A stretch of DNA of 64,000 nucleotides from the NCBI RefSeq assembly GCF_001949145.1, contig NW_019091432.1:549096-613095 (forward strand), written 5' to 3'. Below are positions 33,906-47,200 of the stretch, piece by piece (within the stretch, counting starts at the first letter, position 1; each line of letters begins with the position of its first letter). This stretch comes from Acanthaster planci. Its lineage: Eukaryota; Echinodermata; Asteroidea; Valvatida; Acanthasteridae. A program made the translations under genes and the position numbers. The notes beneath the pieces are model-generated. The model had not been told where the DNA came from. It saw only the letters and a program-made list of their open reading frames with translations, and searched no databases.

Positions 33906-34744
33906 CTCCGAGTGAAATTTCTGGACGGAATGTTTTCTCAAGTATTTGATACTTCTGTGCTCACGAAAGGTTTTTTTTTCGTTGTTCACTTTGGGATATC
34001 TACGAATGAACACAGGGGTTACCAAATGATGTAAGACCATAAACTCGACGTCCACCTGCTATCTAGTCCAAATTTCATCAGTGAAACCATCGGTGGAAAT
34101 GAGAAAATTTCAATCAGTTCAATAAAACTCAGAGGAAATGTCAAGGACAGGTTTTTTCCGAAGTCTCAAAAGCGCCTTCAGCCATCCAGGCCATTTAGAA
34201 ATTTCAATTCATTAGATTTTCATATTGGCATGGCCGGACAGTAAATATTCGCGTTTCGGGATCATGGCATTGGCCATACACACACACAGCATCTTCCGTG
34301 GTATGAGGTCCTATAATCTCCGTGGACGTCTTTAATCCCATTATGCTGCCTTTTCGACGTGGAAGTAAAACTGCTGGAAAGACAAAAGACGCGAAAAACA
34401 GAAGACAATTTCTTGAGTGGTCTGAGAGACTGCAAATGGTTTCACGAGGACTTGAGTTCGGCTCCATTCGGATTATCCAGCTTCCACTTCCATTCATCGA
34501 GCGGCATGGCCTGATTCACAGCTGTCCTCCATGGGGTAATGCTCCGTCCGTGATGAGATGTAGTGCCAGCCACGCCATCAGCGAAGACCGCGGCGGCAAA
34601 TTTGGGAAAACTATTTTAAGCCTGCGCGACAGGCGATCGTGGTAACAGTGTACAAGTCGCGTGGCTGGATGTAGGTCACGGACCGATCAACCTCAGACAC
34701 GCTGCGTACCGGGGGCGGTAAGATCAGACGGAATAACATGACGT

Positions 34745-34797
34745 CAGAGGGTTGGTAGATAAATATATTTCAGAGGGTTGGTTGTATAAATATATTT
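34745..34797. repeat. 26/27-bp tandem duplication
   Basis: Units CAGAGGGTTGGT...ATAAATATATTT at 34745-34770 and 34771-34797 differ by one insertion and a base change. Confidence 0.92.
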
Positions 34798-35027
34798 GTG
34801 CTATTTTAAAACGGCACAAAATCGTAGGATGGTTTCAGTTTACATGGAAAGTCGTTGGTCGAGAAATGGCTTGACTTCATTAAAAATACCAAGAGCATTT
34901 AATGAAAGAATTCTCATGCTGCGGAGATGCTAGGACCTTTTTGCGCCCTGTAGGTTCATTCTAACTGTTAGAATTCATTCGAGCAACCTCGTTGGTTCTC
35001 ACTGCCCTTTGAGGGCGCTGCATGGAA

Positions 35028-35321
35028 ATCTGTTGAGTCAGATTAGCGTAGTGGTTCTTTGGTCACCTTCCACCTCTTCGATCCAGGTTCGAATCCCAGC
35101 TGAGTCTACACGTGGATTGGGTTTTCAGTCCCTACCTGATTCCGTGGGTTTTACCTAGAATATTCCTCTGGGGTTTTCCTCCCACCTCTAAAACTGTAAC
35201 TGCTTCTCGTTGTCTCCTCTCTACAGGTTTCTTCAGACTTGCGAGGTACAGTGCCTACGGCACTTTTGAGGAATGCTTGGTGTCATTAGCAGAAATAACA
35301 TAATAAATAATACAACTAGAA
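35028..35321 (+). mobile_element. tRNA-derived SINE
   Basis: An RNA polymerase III promoter is present: A box TAGCGTAGTGG (35044-35054) and B box GGTTCGAATCC (35086-35096), 31 bp apart as in tRNAs. The tRNA-like head lacks a foldable complete cloverleaf. It is followed by a body with TTTTCAGTCCCTACCTGATT and GGGGTTTTCCTCCCACCTCT and an A-rich ATAATAAATAATACAA tail. This body is of the kind seen in SINEs of marine invertebrates. Confidence 0.88.
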
Positions 35322-35492
35322 TGGGCAAATACCCTTCACAAATTTTCTGAAAAAAATGTGTTACAGCTGCTGACGCGCAAAGCATTGTGGGTTACTTGCT
35401 GTCCTAGTCCACGCATGCGCAAATGTGGACCCGTGATGTAACCCTGTCCAAACTCTATTTTTGATCGACAAAAATGACAGCATGCATGTGCC

Positions 35493-35696
35493 CTTCTTCG
35501 GCTCCGTCTCAGGCTTCAACTGTATTTTACTAGCTGACTTTGAAGCTGTAAGCGCAGTAAATCAGTCTAATAGTGCCACAGAACATCAAATAAGACGCAA
35601 GAAAGCCAAAAATTACAGTAATCCAATGTAATTCAAACGCTTCAGGCCCACAATCGGGGATTGGTTTTTGGAACGAAGCCTGAGACGGAGACGAAG
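35493..35696. mobile_element. Short foldback element
   Basis: The left arm CTTCTTCGGCTCCGTCTCAG (35493-35517) pairs with the right arm GAAGCCTGAGACGGAGACGA (35675-35696). The matching core is 16-17 bp. The interior is noncoding. It is compatible with a small MITE; no target duplication was confirmed. Confidence 0.55.
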
Positions 35697-37495
35697 TTGA
35701 GTATTGGAAAACGGCCAAGCAATCAAGAATTTTTCTCAAATCCACGAGATACTGCTAAACGCCGTGGTATTGTTAAATGCTGTCGATTGTTGTATAGCAC
35801 AGATTCAGACCGAGTGCCACGTGGTCATAGATCTTAGCCACTAAGTCTACAAATACACGAATCGGAAAAAAGAAATCACCCAACGATCTTGAAATCCCTC
35901 TGCTGGATGGAGTGTGACCCACCCACCAGCTGGCATGACTGAACCCGACCTCCAACGACATTCAGAAAATTAACGGAGCCACTAACCGACTTGAAATACA
36001 GTCCCTCTTAAATAATAAACAATATCCTCTTCGGTGTAGTTGATGAGGTTGGGGAGATGGATTTTTTTTTCTTTTTTGGAGGTGCCGCTTTTTTAATCAC
36101 GGCCAAAAACTCTCATCACTTTCTGTTGTCAGAAAACAGCCGTCAAGGGCTTGAGCCCGAAGATGTTGCCCCATTGAAGATGATCCCTTCTTAGCCAGTA
36201 GGCACATTTTAATCAATATTCACAATATTTCGGCTTATCTTTCCTTTTCAGTTGTTGTATATGCCGACTTCGTACTCCTTGGGTATGTGTACGGTGGGCG
36301 GATATCCGGCAATTTTATGGTCGCAACGTTTCCATTGTTGCATATTTTTCAGATGTAATTACTGTGAAAATTAAATTCGAATAAATTCACGCTGCATTGC
36401 CTAGGGTTGCAGGCCAGTAAATAGGTTCAAAATTGCCTGCGCGGACCGAATCGCGATTTGTAGGCTGTCAAATTCTCTGCTATTGGAGCCTTCCATGGCA
36501 CGTGGACCATGTGGTTTGTTTAAAAGGTGGATGAAATCCAGGGGCAGGCCTAGGACTGTCAGCTTGTATTTCTGGAAGTATTAGACCAAACGGTGACCCT
36601 CCAAAATGCTCTATTTTGCCATGGAGTGCATGTAGGCATCAATTTCCAAAATGGCGATGGGCCTCCTGACTGTTTTGAGGGGCGATTTTCTCTGGAGAGA
36701 AATATCTTCAAAATCATGGGTTTAGCCACTGAAACTTGAAAGGGAAATGAAAGATTAGAAAGTGAGCTTTAACTTGATATGTGTATTGAACACCTGTGAA
36801 ACTTGTGAGTATTTTCCCAGATTTTTTGAAGTGGGGATATTTATTGTCTAAGGCAACCTATTTATTGGTCTGGACCCCCAGAAGTGAAACACAGCGCCCT
36901 CTATGGCTGAGATACGGCAACGAGGAACAGAAAATTAACTGCCTAAAAATAAATCACCGGCCTAACTGCCTTCGTCTGTATTTATGGATATGAAGCTGAA
37001 TGATTCTTAGAGGACCTACGTTATCAAATTCAGTTTACAGTTGGACAGATAATGTTCTCGAATGTAAAACAAGCATGAATTTGAAGGTACTGTTTTTTGT
37101 AGACACTGTTTTATTGTTTGGACTAAATGTGCAAAAGTGTAAGGTTATTGATCCTGAAAGATATCTTGAACGGCGTCAAGATTACCTTTAAAAAGCTGTG
37201 TGCTCGATTTTTGGAGGCCTCGTGTGAATTCGCTCAATTTTTTAACCTCTATGAATAAAATTCACAAAGTTCAATGATCACGCATGATGGCGCTGTTGCA
37301 CTTAAGCACCAAACGCTCTGTTCTGTCGTGTTCGTACCCGTACCGTGTATACGCGGGCACGTTCGTTGGCCGACGAATATTATTCTGATTGTGTGACGGA
37401 CGTAATGAGCGCCTTCGGCCGTGGCATAGCAGCTCACTACACTCCGGCGCGGTAATAATAATGCACGCGTGGTTATAACCGCGTATCTCCAGACC
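35697..37495. other. Intergenic, no gene seen
   Basis: No coding exon or RNA gene is recognised. Confidence 0.5.
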
Positions 37496-38230
37496 TGTCC
37501 AGCACAGGCCTGCCTCTCCATATGCTACACCCGCCGCCTCCGCAACCTTCCCCCGCTGCCTCGTTGATGCTGTTTGCTTAGCAGCATATGGGAGGCTTAG
37601 GGTCCAGCAGCACCAGGCACCCTGTGCCGTGATTGAGAGCTGGAGACCCGCTGGCGGGAGGGCTACACAAAGCGGTTAGGAGCGCCTGGGCCAGGGCATG
37701 ACACCCTCCCAGCGTCTGGGGAGATCCTCTGGTTGGAGGAGCTTATACCACAGATGCTAGCTAGGGCCAGCTGAACGCAGGGGCAGCATTTCCACGGCCG
37801 TTGATGCACACACCTAGAGACCAGCGGTCAAGGAGAGCGATTGGACGGCGCGGGAAGGGCCTGGTCGATCCAAGGCAGCTACCCGCACCATGTGACAACC
37901 TGTCGTGGTAAACAAGACTCCCGATTGCGGTGATGTTTGTAGGGCTTTTAAGAAAAAAAAATGAGTCCCGGGGTAATTTTACGGCTCCTCTATTAAAGTC
38001 GTCTGGCAGATTTGTCCCCCTTCATCGATGGTGCGAAGAACATCTTGAGCTGGAGGGAGCCAGGGGTCGACCCAAAATGGAATAAACCATAAACAGTAAC
38101 CAGGTATCCCGGCATTTTGTGGTGACTAGAAACCAGTTCCGAGGCCAAGGAGCTCACTTTGAAATCTCATCTGGAGAAGCAAGACCGGAACACTGCCGGA
38201 ATTCCACCTGAAATATGACTTCCTACTTCA
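37496..38230. other. GC-rich anomalous block, possibly retroposon-derived
   Basis: About 700 bp is distinctly richer in G and C than its surroundings, with purine-rich words such as GGAGGGCTACACAAAGCGG and GTGACAACCTGTCGTGG. It has no long open frame. The composition and sharp edges suggest an inserted sequence, for example the 5' region of a non-LTR retrotransposon, or a structured noncoding transcript. I cannot assign a family. Confidence 0.35.
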
Positions 38231-41200
38231 AGGTTTGTTTGTTGAGTTGATTATTTATTAAGTGTGGTACCACGTCTTACAAAAATTGAATTGGTATATA
38301 CACGAATCTATGCAAAATGCGTGTAATGGGGCATATGCTTGGAAATGATCCAGTGTTATTTCATTTTATATTAACAGTGTACAAGACTTGAAAAAATATA
38401 GTGCTGACTTTAATTGACCAGGGTTAAATATTGTTCTTCCCCAAAATTGATGCAAATGCCGAGTTATTTCAGCCTCTCATTATTAATTAGAAATAAAATC
38501 AGCTGGTTGCAGCAATGCGCGCGTTGCAGTTTGTACTTCGTCTCCGTGCGGACCGTGATCGCCCGCAGCACGCGTCATGGATCCAACACGGACATGCATA
38601 ATGTACGGCGATCCGCCGCCGATCGAGTCGCCCTAATCAACGCGCCATTTACACAGTTTCTTTTCTATTAATATTTTCCAGAAATGATTCCATGAATTTC
38701 AAATCTGTTATTTTTTTGTGAGTGTGTGCGTGCACGCTTGTGTGGCCTCACGATCGTTTTGGCATGATTAATGGTTGTAATGGCCAGAGCGTGTGATGCA
38801 TAGGAACCGATTAGTTATACGGAAGTACGCCGCGTGCCGATGTCTGGGGGCTGGCGATGGCCGGGGGAAGGCTAGGCAAGGCAAGTCCAGCCTAATTGCT
38901 CCGTGCTTGTTGAATCGAAAGGTTAAAAACAAAGCCACAAATTACTCCCAGAGATGTTGGAATGCCACGTTTGCTCACTTGAGGACTGTCGTTAGTGCGT
39001 CACGCCGGAAAAGCTTCTTGACTCCAGAAAAGTCCACGCGCACTGGTTTTTTGTTTGTTTGTTTTTCATTGCAACTTTGTGCCGTTGAACTAAAGCATCG
39101 GCTTGGCAATGCTCTAATCCCTGTTTGAAGTGAGGCATTACGCGCTTAAACTGGTAGTCACTGGCACGCGCTATCCTATGGGCTTTGGTGAGAGCTTATC
39201 CCTTTCGCAAATCATTGTGAAGTGAACTAAAAGCATCGCAGGTATACCAAAGGGCCAAACGCAAGCACAGTAAAGTGCACATGTGTATTGCGCAGGTGCG
39301 TGTTGAGTCCTGATTACCGGTCAAACAAAATGCACCCAATGGAAGCTAAACTTGACTGCATTGAGGACGAGGTCGAATATATTTATATACACTTGCTCGT
39401 ATTCGCTGAGCACGAAACATGTTCTTCAAAGCGTAAATTACTGCGCAAATTGTCATTGTCATCAAGATAGGACCGGTTTCTGCCACCAGTCTCTGGTGCA
39501 CGGTTTCTGCAATGCAATACTTCTGTCTTAGCTCCTGCAGGAATTCCACCTGTCATCTTTGTCTTCCTCGTAATTTTATTTATCCCTTACAGAAACGAAA
39601 TCCAGCTTCCCTCTCCTTTTTTTCTCATCAAGCTCCCTCGTCCCCACCTTGCAATTATATCTCACGACATTAATATTGTGAGGAAATGAAAATGGAAAAG
39701 TCCAATTGGTCACGCAACGCTGTCTCTTGAGCATGTTTCCAGTTTCCACGGCCTACCAGCCACCAGTGCCCGCCTTTTTTTCACCTGGTGGATTAGGCCG
39801 TTCTCTTGGTAGGCCCTGCACGGCAGGATCGTGGTTGGCACGGTGTTGGTTTCAATTAAAACTCTTTGTGCTGTCTTGACTTTTATTTCAGCATGTAACC
39901 CTAATTAAAATTTGACGCAGCAGCTGAGCTGAGAACAACAGACAAGCATTAAAAGAAACATACAGTGAAAACCTAGCTCAGCTTGTTTTGGGTTTTTTTT
40001 GTTTTTGTTGGGTTGTTGGGGGTGTTTGTTTGTTTGTTTGTTTGTTTGTTTGTTTGTCATACACATTGCAAGTAGCTTGAGTAAGTTGCTTAATATGTCT
40101 TGTACAACAATACCAACAATATTGAAGTACTTCTTTTCATTGGTAATGACGAGAAGGTGGTAGGCTATCTTGGATAATCTTTTCACCAAAACTTTTTAGA
40201 GGGCGCTGTTTTGCTTTTGTCACACAATATACTCCTTCTTGAAAAAGCGTAAGAATTTTTTTTTTCAAATTGTCCTCAAAATTACCTTCAACATAGTTTG
40301 GAAGGAATATTGGCCATTTCGCGTGTCCAAACGGGCTGCTTAACAAGATACACTAGTAAACAGTAGAACGTACTCCAATAAAATGTTGAAAAGTGTACAC
40401 AGTTTTGGAGATACGGCTGGTCTTCCTTGGATGACCCCCGCCTAGGCTCATGAATATGGAAATGTGGATCCGCATAAAAACAAAAATCACTCAGTTTTCC
40501 CCTTTACTGAGTCAAAGGAGGGGGAAATTCATAGTCACATACTGCAAGATAGCTTTCCTACGTGTATTCAAGTCATAAAAGTCATATGTCATTGTCTCCT
40601 GTAAAGTCAAGCGAGTCTTTAGTCTGGTGCCGACCCCAACGGGAGCCAGAAGGTCTGCCTCAGCTTCTTGAGCTCACTGCGGACAAAATAAGACGATTCA
40701 CGGCATAATGGCATTATCGAATTAACGTTTTGGCATATTGCCGGATACTTTTAAACTGCGGTGTACGCCACCTTTGACATTTTCAGAAGACAGTGCTGGG
40801 TGAAATGCCTTCTCGATCTGTGTGCTCGAAATGTTCCTCCAGCTAGCTAATTGTGTTCCTCTCACAATGAATTGCTCGACGAACGGCATTAAGCTGAGTT
40901 TGTCAGATACGCCTCACGCAAAATGTGTGCGTTTGGTTTCGTTTTGTTTTTTTTGTCACAAAGAAATATTTATGTCTGCAAAGAGAAGTTGCATGAGGGC
41001 TTTTGCATCTCGACATTTTTGGAGCTACTCCTGGTGAATGGTAATGATGGATCCGCCCTGTCTGATGGATTCACCGATTGAAATTTTTGGCTGTTTTGTT
41101 TCGATCGCTGAAACGGTTTTGTCCCGTCACTGTCACTGCATGCAGTCAGACATTCTGATTAATGGCGTTGCTAATGTAAGGGCTCTACACATACCCACGT

Positions 41201-44200
41201 TTGGGTAGTTAGTTGTAGCGGTGATTAATGCATAGAAATATCATACGATCGAAGTTCCAGTTCCTTATTCGCATTTAACAAGGATGTTTGAAACCATCTG
41301 TGCTGTAGCGGTCATATCCTGTCAGAGGAAAAACCGGTATTTGTTCTGTACGAAACACAGGCGTTGAGTTACATGTAGTTTGGTTCACTGATCCGACAAG
41401 AGGTGTCAGCTGTCACGGCAATGTGGCAACCAAACAAGCCTTACACAGTCTGGTCTCTGGACCGACGTCAGTTAAAATGGTATTAGGTAGAGTCGGATCC
41501 CGTGATCGTGTGTGACGGTTAAAATCGTTTGGGGGAGAAAATGAGTACTCCTTGAAGGTAAAGCTTTAACAATGACAGCTGGTTGCTGGTTCGGGCCTGC
41601 CACTTGGTGTGTTTACGCGTGCACAGCCTGACAGTATAAAGCGAGTCAGCCACGCGCAAGCTGGAAGCGACAGGCAGACATAATCGGTGCGCTGGCATTT
41701 CGACATGAACTTGCCATGCGAGGTATATATATATATATTTTTAAAACCGGACAGGCCCATCCTGGGAACGTCTGCCCAGCGACTCGTCCATAAGCCAGTC
41801 ACCCACTTCTCATGGATCAGTTTCAGCCTTTCGGAAAAATATTCCTCTCAGCGCTCTTGACGGGAATGCACCAGCCTTATGGGTTACTTAAGCAATCTCA
41901 GACCGTCTAAACTTTGTAGACCTTTATAGAAAATCACATGAAATCATTTTGCCATAAAATAGCACGAAAGGAGCCCGGCTTAGATACGGCAATCCCGCGC
42001 GCACAGGAAAAATCACGATTGTAAAATCTTTCTACAGGGCACTAAAATACCTGCTTAGATTAGAAACTAATAGCAAAAACGATTTAATGGGGATTTTTTA
42101 AAGAAAAAACTGAACAAAGCCAGAAAACCTGAGAGAAAATGATTAAAATCACACCACGGTACGTTTTCAATGGCCCGCTCACACTTCTTGCCGCTAAGGC
42201 CATTTGTGCATGCGTGCATAATAAGTATGAATATAAGTCTGTTATTCGCACTTAATCGAGCCACTCGCAGTGACGTCAGCGGAAAACGTTTACACGTGCG
42301 CCCCATAACAATGGCAGACACAAAAAAATGAAAGCAGTTCGTGCCCTAAGTGTTGAGCTAATCACTTATTTTGTGTCTATCTCACCAAGGTTCCTGCCTA
42401 CTCTATCGGGCCTTGGGCACCGCCACTTAAAGCACTCCGTGTGTGGTACGGTATAATTGCTGCGAAAGTTTCCATATGCTTAATACATCTTGAATACATG
42501 TGCATTTTGAATACATGTATACATTTTGAAAGTCCAACCTCGGCTGGCATGTTGATGCTGTCTTGAATGCAATGGGCTTTCCGCTGAATTGAAGAAGAAA
42601 TGGAATTACACTGGCATTTGTTCAAATTACATGCCAGAAAGACAGATGGATATATTGTTTACAAGAACGCTGCAACATTCTCTGCATGTTGTGCATTTAA
42701 TTAATTTCATCAGTTTACTTTATTTTATTTCCAACAATGCAGGTTCTCAATTCACGTTCACGCCTTCAATGTCATACATTTTGCCTTTGTAAGCAGAAGA
42801 TAAACATTTATACAAAAAGAAGCAAACTGCAAAAAATGACAAAATGTTTTATGTAATGAATTTCTGCGCAATTCCGTCAGACCTTTTAAAAGATTTTTTG
42901 AACATGTGTTGTGCTTTGCATGAATGTGTGATAATTTTCGAACGCCGAGACCTCATATTGCACTTTAATTTGTTAGTGTACACGTGGCGATGCATCGGAA
43001 CGAACTCCTTCCTAAACAAAACTGTATAGTCTAGTGTCTGATCTCCACATTTCAGATGCATCACCTGACGTCAGGTAGACTGGTTCTCGTCAATAATCTT
43101 ACGCTGTGTAAATAGAGGTTTCCTTCGAAATTCCCCAGTTTTATTCTTAGTAGCACGACACCAATTTTGTAGAGTTGGTTTTATAATTCTGTCACTGCTC
43201 TATTAATTTTGAATTCTCCTCCGTTAAAAATAGCGAAATCGTACTTAGATAATTATCCCCAACTGTTGTTCGTTGCATGAGCATTGTGTCCACCCTCATT
43301 TTACTCTACCAGCAGGAAAGAGTCAAGTGTAGTTTGTTCCGTTTGTTTGGAAATTATGAATGGACTATGGGTAACTTATCCATTTCTATTGATTCCGGAA
43401 TGAGATGAGATATCAGTCTTTGCCGACCGCCGAATAGATAAATAGGTTTTATCTTTGTCTCGATTGAGACGCGTACATCATTATCGCTTTGGGCCCAGTG
43501 TCTCGCGCAAGCTGAAAGCCAGCACTGTACAGTGCGAACTGTTGTCATTAAAAACACTATCAGCGCCATTCATCTGCACAAGTAGGAGCAATAAAACTGC
43601 ATGGAAAATCTCCAATGTATCTGGTAATTAGTGCCCGAAACCCCCCCCCCCTTTTGTCCTTTTCTTTACTTGGACGTACCTGTCGAGAACCGGGGAGCAG
43701 GGGTCATTCCAATCGCACACCTGCCATCCTGGAACATAAAGCGGTCCGCACGCTTGACGTGCGTCGCCATGGCAACTTGTCTTCCCCGGCGTTGCTGATT
43801 GTACGCGATTCGAGCTTACTGTGTGTGTGTGGGGGGGGGGAGGTTTTATTCCCGAGGAAGCGATATTACGGTGGGGATCGTTGCCACACATTCTAAGCAC
43901 GAGTTGTTCTGTTGTCTCCAGTGCAGTGTCGAACACGCGCTCCGCTCTCCCCGTCTCCGTGAGACATCTAGCATTGGCCTTATTGGTATAGTCCGCCATA
44001 TTGAATTGAAAGCGAGGTTAAAAATATTTCTCATTTTGCCACCTGAAAATGAAAGTTAAAGCACCGAAACCAAACTTCATCATAAATTAATGTCATTTCT
44101 GCCGATGAAGAATTTTAAATTTGACATTAATGATATCTACATGTTTAAGCCACATTGAAACAGAGCGTGAGGCATGGAACCTTGAATAGTCCGGCACCAC

Positions 44201-47200
44201 CCCCAATTTGACAGATTACATTGAATAAGATGTAACGAGATATTAGGTCTGTTACAACAGAGCAATGGTCATCATCGATGGCTGACCACTAACGATGGTT
44301 AGATTGAGTTGTTACAAACCTATTGTCCATTCGCATACTGCACTCACTATTGCATGAGCACTTCAGATACGGAGAGAAATCAAGAGGGAGAGAAAAAGGG
44401 AAAACAGAAGGCTAATTTCCGGTCGGGAATCTGCCTTCGAAGGAAAGTAATTATTCTCTCTTAGATGGGATTGCCCACAGCAAAGTTGAAGCACCTGCTA
44501 TACGGTCTTCATTAACAATTCACTTTATCACATGGAGATGGAGAGTTGTCTTGCACACTTGAAATCAACCAGAGAGCCAGAATGCATCACATGACATATC
44601 ACCTGATATGCCACCTAAAATAAATGCATGTGTGAATAACCTGACATTTGTAAAGTATTCATCTTCGTCCAAAAAGACTTCTAAAAGTATCGAGCCCGCC
44701 CTTCTCAAGAGATTGATCTTCATTTCTTCCATGAAAATAAAACAGCTTGTTGTATTTGGATATTTTTTCCTTTTGATAAGCATCCGACTTTTCATCAAAT
44801 TCAGAGAGGCAACATAATAATGCTTAGTAAGAAAACCTCTCCGATCAAAGTGGTTGTTTTAAGGAATTAGTATATTAGCATATTATTTTGAAATATTGCT
44901 TGGAATTCTGATTTCTGTGTACAGTACTTTACAGAGCAGTGAAACGGCCCCAATGATTGAGGTGACGTGTTTTTAACGCAACGGGATGGTTGACCCATTA
45001 TGTGAACGTTTAGCAGCGGCAGTTGGTGTGCAACTTTGGAGAAAACTGGTATCATTATGGAATACAGCATTTATATTTAGGACACACGCTCAGCGAAAAC
45101 TGCCGTGTTTGCCACGATTTTAATCATGTTCATTTTGCAGTTAAATTCTCTTTTAATAGTTTGGGCCAATGTGGATAAACGGACTTTGACATCATCTCTA
45201 ACGATGCATCTGTTGGTTGATACATTAAGGGCTTTATGCTCTTCTAACTACGGTGAGCTTTGAGACATCAATTCGCTTTCAAGTACAATGGCCCTCCGGG
45301 CGAATTTACCGGTGAGTGACGTTGAAGTTTAATTAGCTCTTTAATTGCCTGTCACAACGCCGTGATTTGCTTCATTATGACCGTCCATCTGTCTACACGT
45401 GTTTTCCTTCTTGACCGCGTGCTTACCAATAACATTAACAAACGAATTGTACGTTCCCAGATGGGACATCATGCAATATGTCAGTACTTTTAATATTGAT
45501 ACTGACATTGTCACGTTTGTATGATATGATCAGCCACTTCTGCCTCTGTCCCGGTGCGGTTTGGGGAGTCGCTTGCTCCTTCATTAATGGATACCAACAT
45601 TTTGGAGTGAAGTATACATTGTACTGTTTATCATAAATTGGGGGAACTACACGCGGGTATATTTTATCAAGAGTTATAAACTAAGTAAGATTCAATTGAG
45701 AAAGCTGGACAGCGAATGATTGGGCCTGATTTTGGCGTATTCAAAGCATTCGATTTTCTGCCAGCAGAACCATCGGCGGTCAAAACGTACCAAAGACACC
45801 AAACCGTAGAAGCGAAATCTATTTAAAATGTGTAATTTGAAGTCTCTTGCGCTCACAGGCGTCAGTATGTCTCCCTTTGTGACGTACGGTAAAGGCTGGT
45901 ACTAACAGTGTTTTTGCTATGATGGTTAGCTCGTTCTTACATGCTAACCGTATCTCTGCCATCAAGTTGACCTAGAAGGAAACACATGCTTCAATTCAAA
46001 ACGCTGGCTACGTAAATCAGTTGGTGGATGTATTCACTGAGGTTCGTTTATTTTCCCACAAATATAAATTACTGTCTAAAACGGAATGTGGCATACACCG
46101 TGAGCTGCAAGCGTGAACTAAACCGAGGACCCGCTGACGATTGCAACTCAACAAGAAGTTATCCTTTGTAAGTGAACAAACACAACTCGTCCCGAGACTG
46201 TTCATTTTTAGTCTGTACCTTAAGTGACAGAGACTGGTGAGTGACTTGAAAGTTACTCAGAGTATCTCTGTCTGAGCGTTGCGTAAGATGATAAAAACCG
46301 GCTCTTTAACGATGGTATCCTTCCAATGCTCGGGTCTGTTTTGAGCAGATAAACGCACGCTGGTAGGTTTTTCGGAATGGTTATAGGAGGACAGAAGGAA
46401 TTCAGTACAGAAAGGTCACAATTCTTATTCCACAGCCCTATCGATACAGTCCACTAATTCAAGCCCCATTGAAAACAGTGTAAAATCAGTTCTGTTCAGG
46501 GCCCAATAACATGCATACCAACATTCCTGAGGACTTTGAAACACAAATTAAATTATTGTCTGGTCCCTAATCTTTCAATTTCTTTTCAAGTTTTGGTGGG
46601 TTGATCAATTACATTTTTAATTATTTACACAAAACAAAATCACCCCCCGAAAAGTGATTTTGCCGAAGTCTGCTTGCAGCCATTTTTCAAGTGGCAACCC
46701 TCAACTTTCTCGGGCACTCATAGACCGTTTTTCAACGTTTTTTTCCCATTCTACCCTCGGGTGAAAGCCCAAAGGCCCAGGAGGTTGATCCTGGCAAAGA
46801 TTTACACAGTCTCACCATTTTGGGGGCCATATAATCTCTTATTTCAAAGGATACTGGTGTGGGTGGAACTTTTAATGCCAATGAGCTGGCCAGAAATTCT
46901 CGCTTGAATTGGTAGACTGCACCCCGTATGAGAATTTAATCGGAGGAGCCATTCAGTATACGGTTGCTCATTGAACACAGACTTCAGGGAACAAGACCAG
47001 CAAATCTTGTTTTTTGGAAGGCGAGGAAGCTGGTGTTAGACTTCACAGTTCCCGCTTTCCCCATGGCCCCGGGGTGACGAATACCAGCTAACAATCAACG
47101 CACTACACACCCGTGATGCCGCTGCCTGGATGAGAATATATCACTGCTGCATGGCCGGTATGTTGTGTGGGCGGGGGTCACGCTAAGACTTCAGGCGTAC

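Larger units (their letters stand above)
31297..35027. other. SBK-like 5' flank and intergenic
   Basis: The 31297-31510 part is probably the 5' UTR and promoter of the SBK-like gene; a TATTATAGG word on the - strand lies near 31500. Beyond this no coding sequence is recognised. A 14-G run lies at 32213-32226. Two other repeats are listed separately. Confidence 0.4.

Noticed and set aside
33648-34055. 135-codon frame rich in K, T, N and F on - strand
   Set aside because: It is driven by the GTTTT/AAAAC low-complexity tracts.
35028-35110. Functional tRNA gene
   Set aside because: A and B boxes are present but there is no complete cloverleaf, and a SINE body follows directly.
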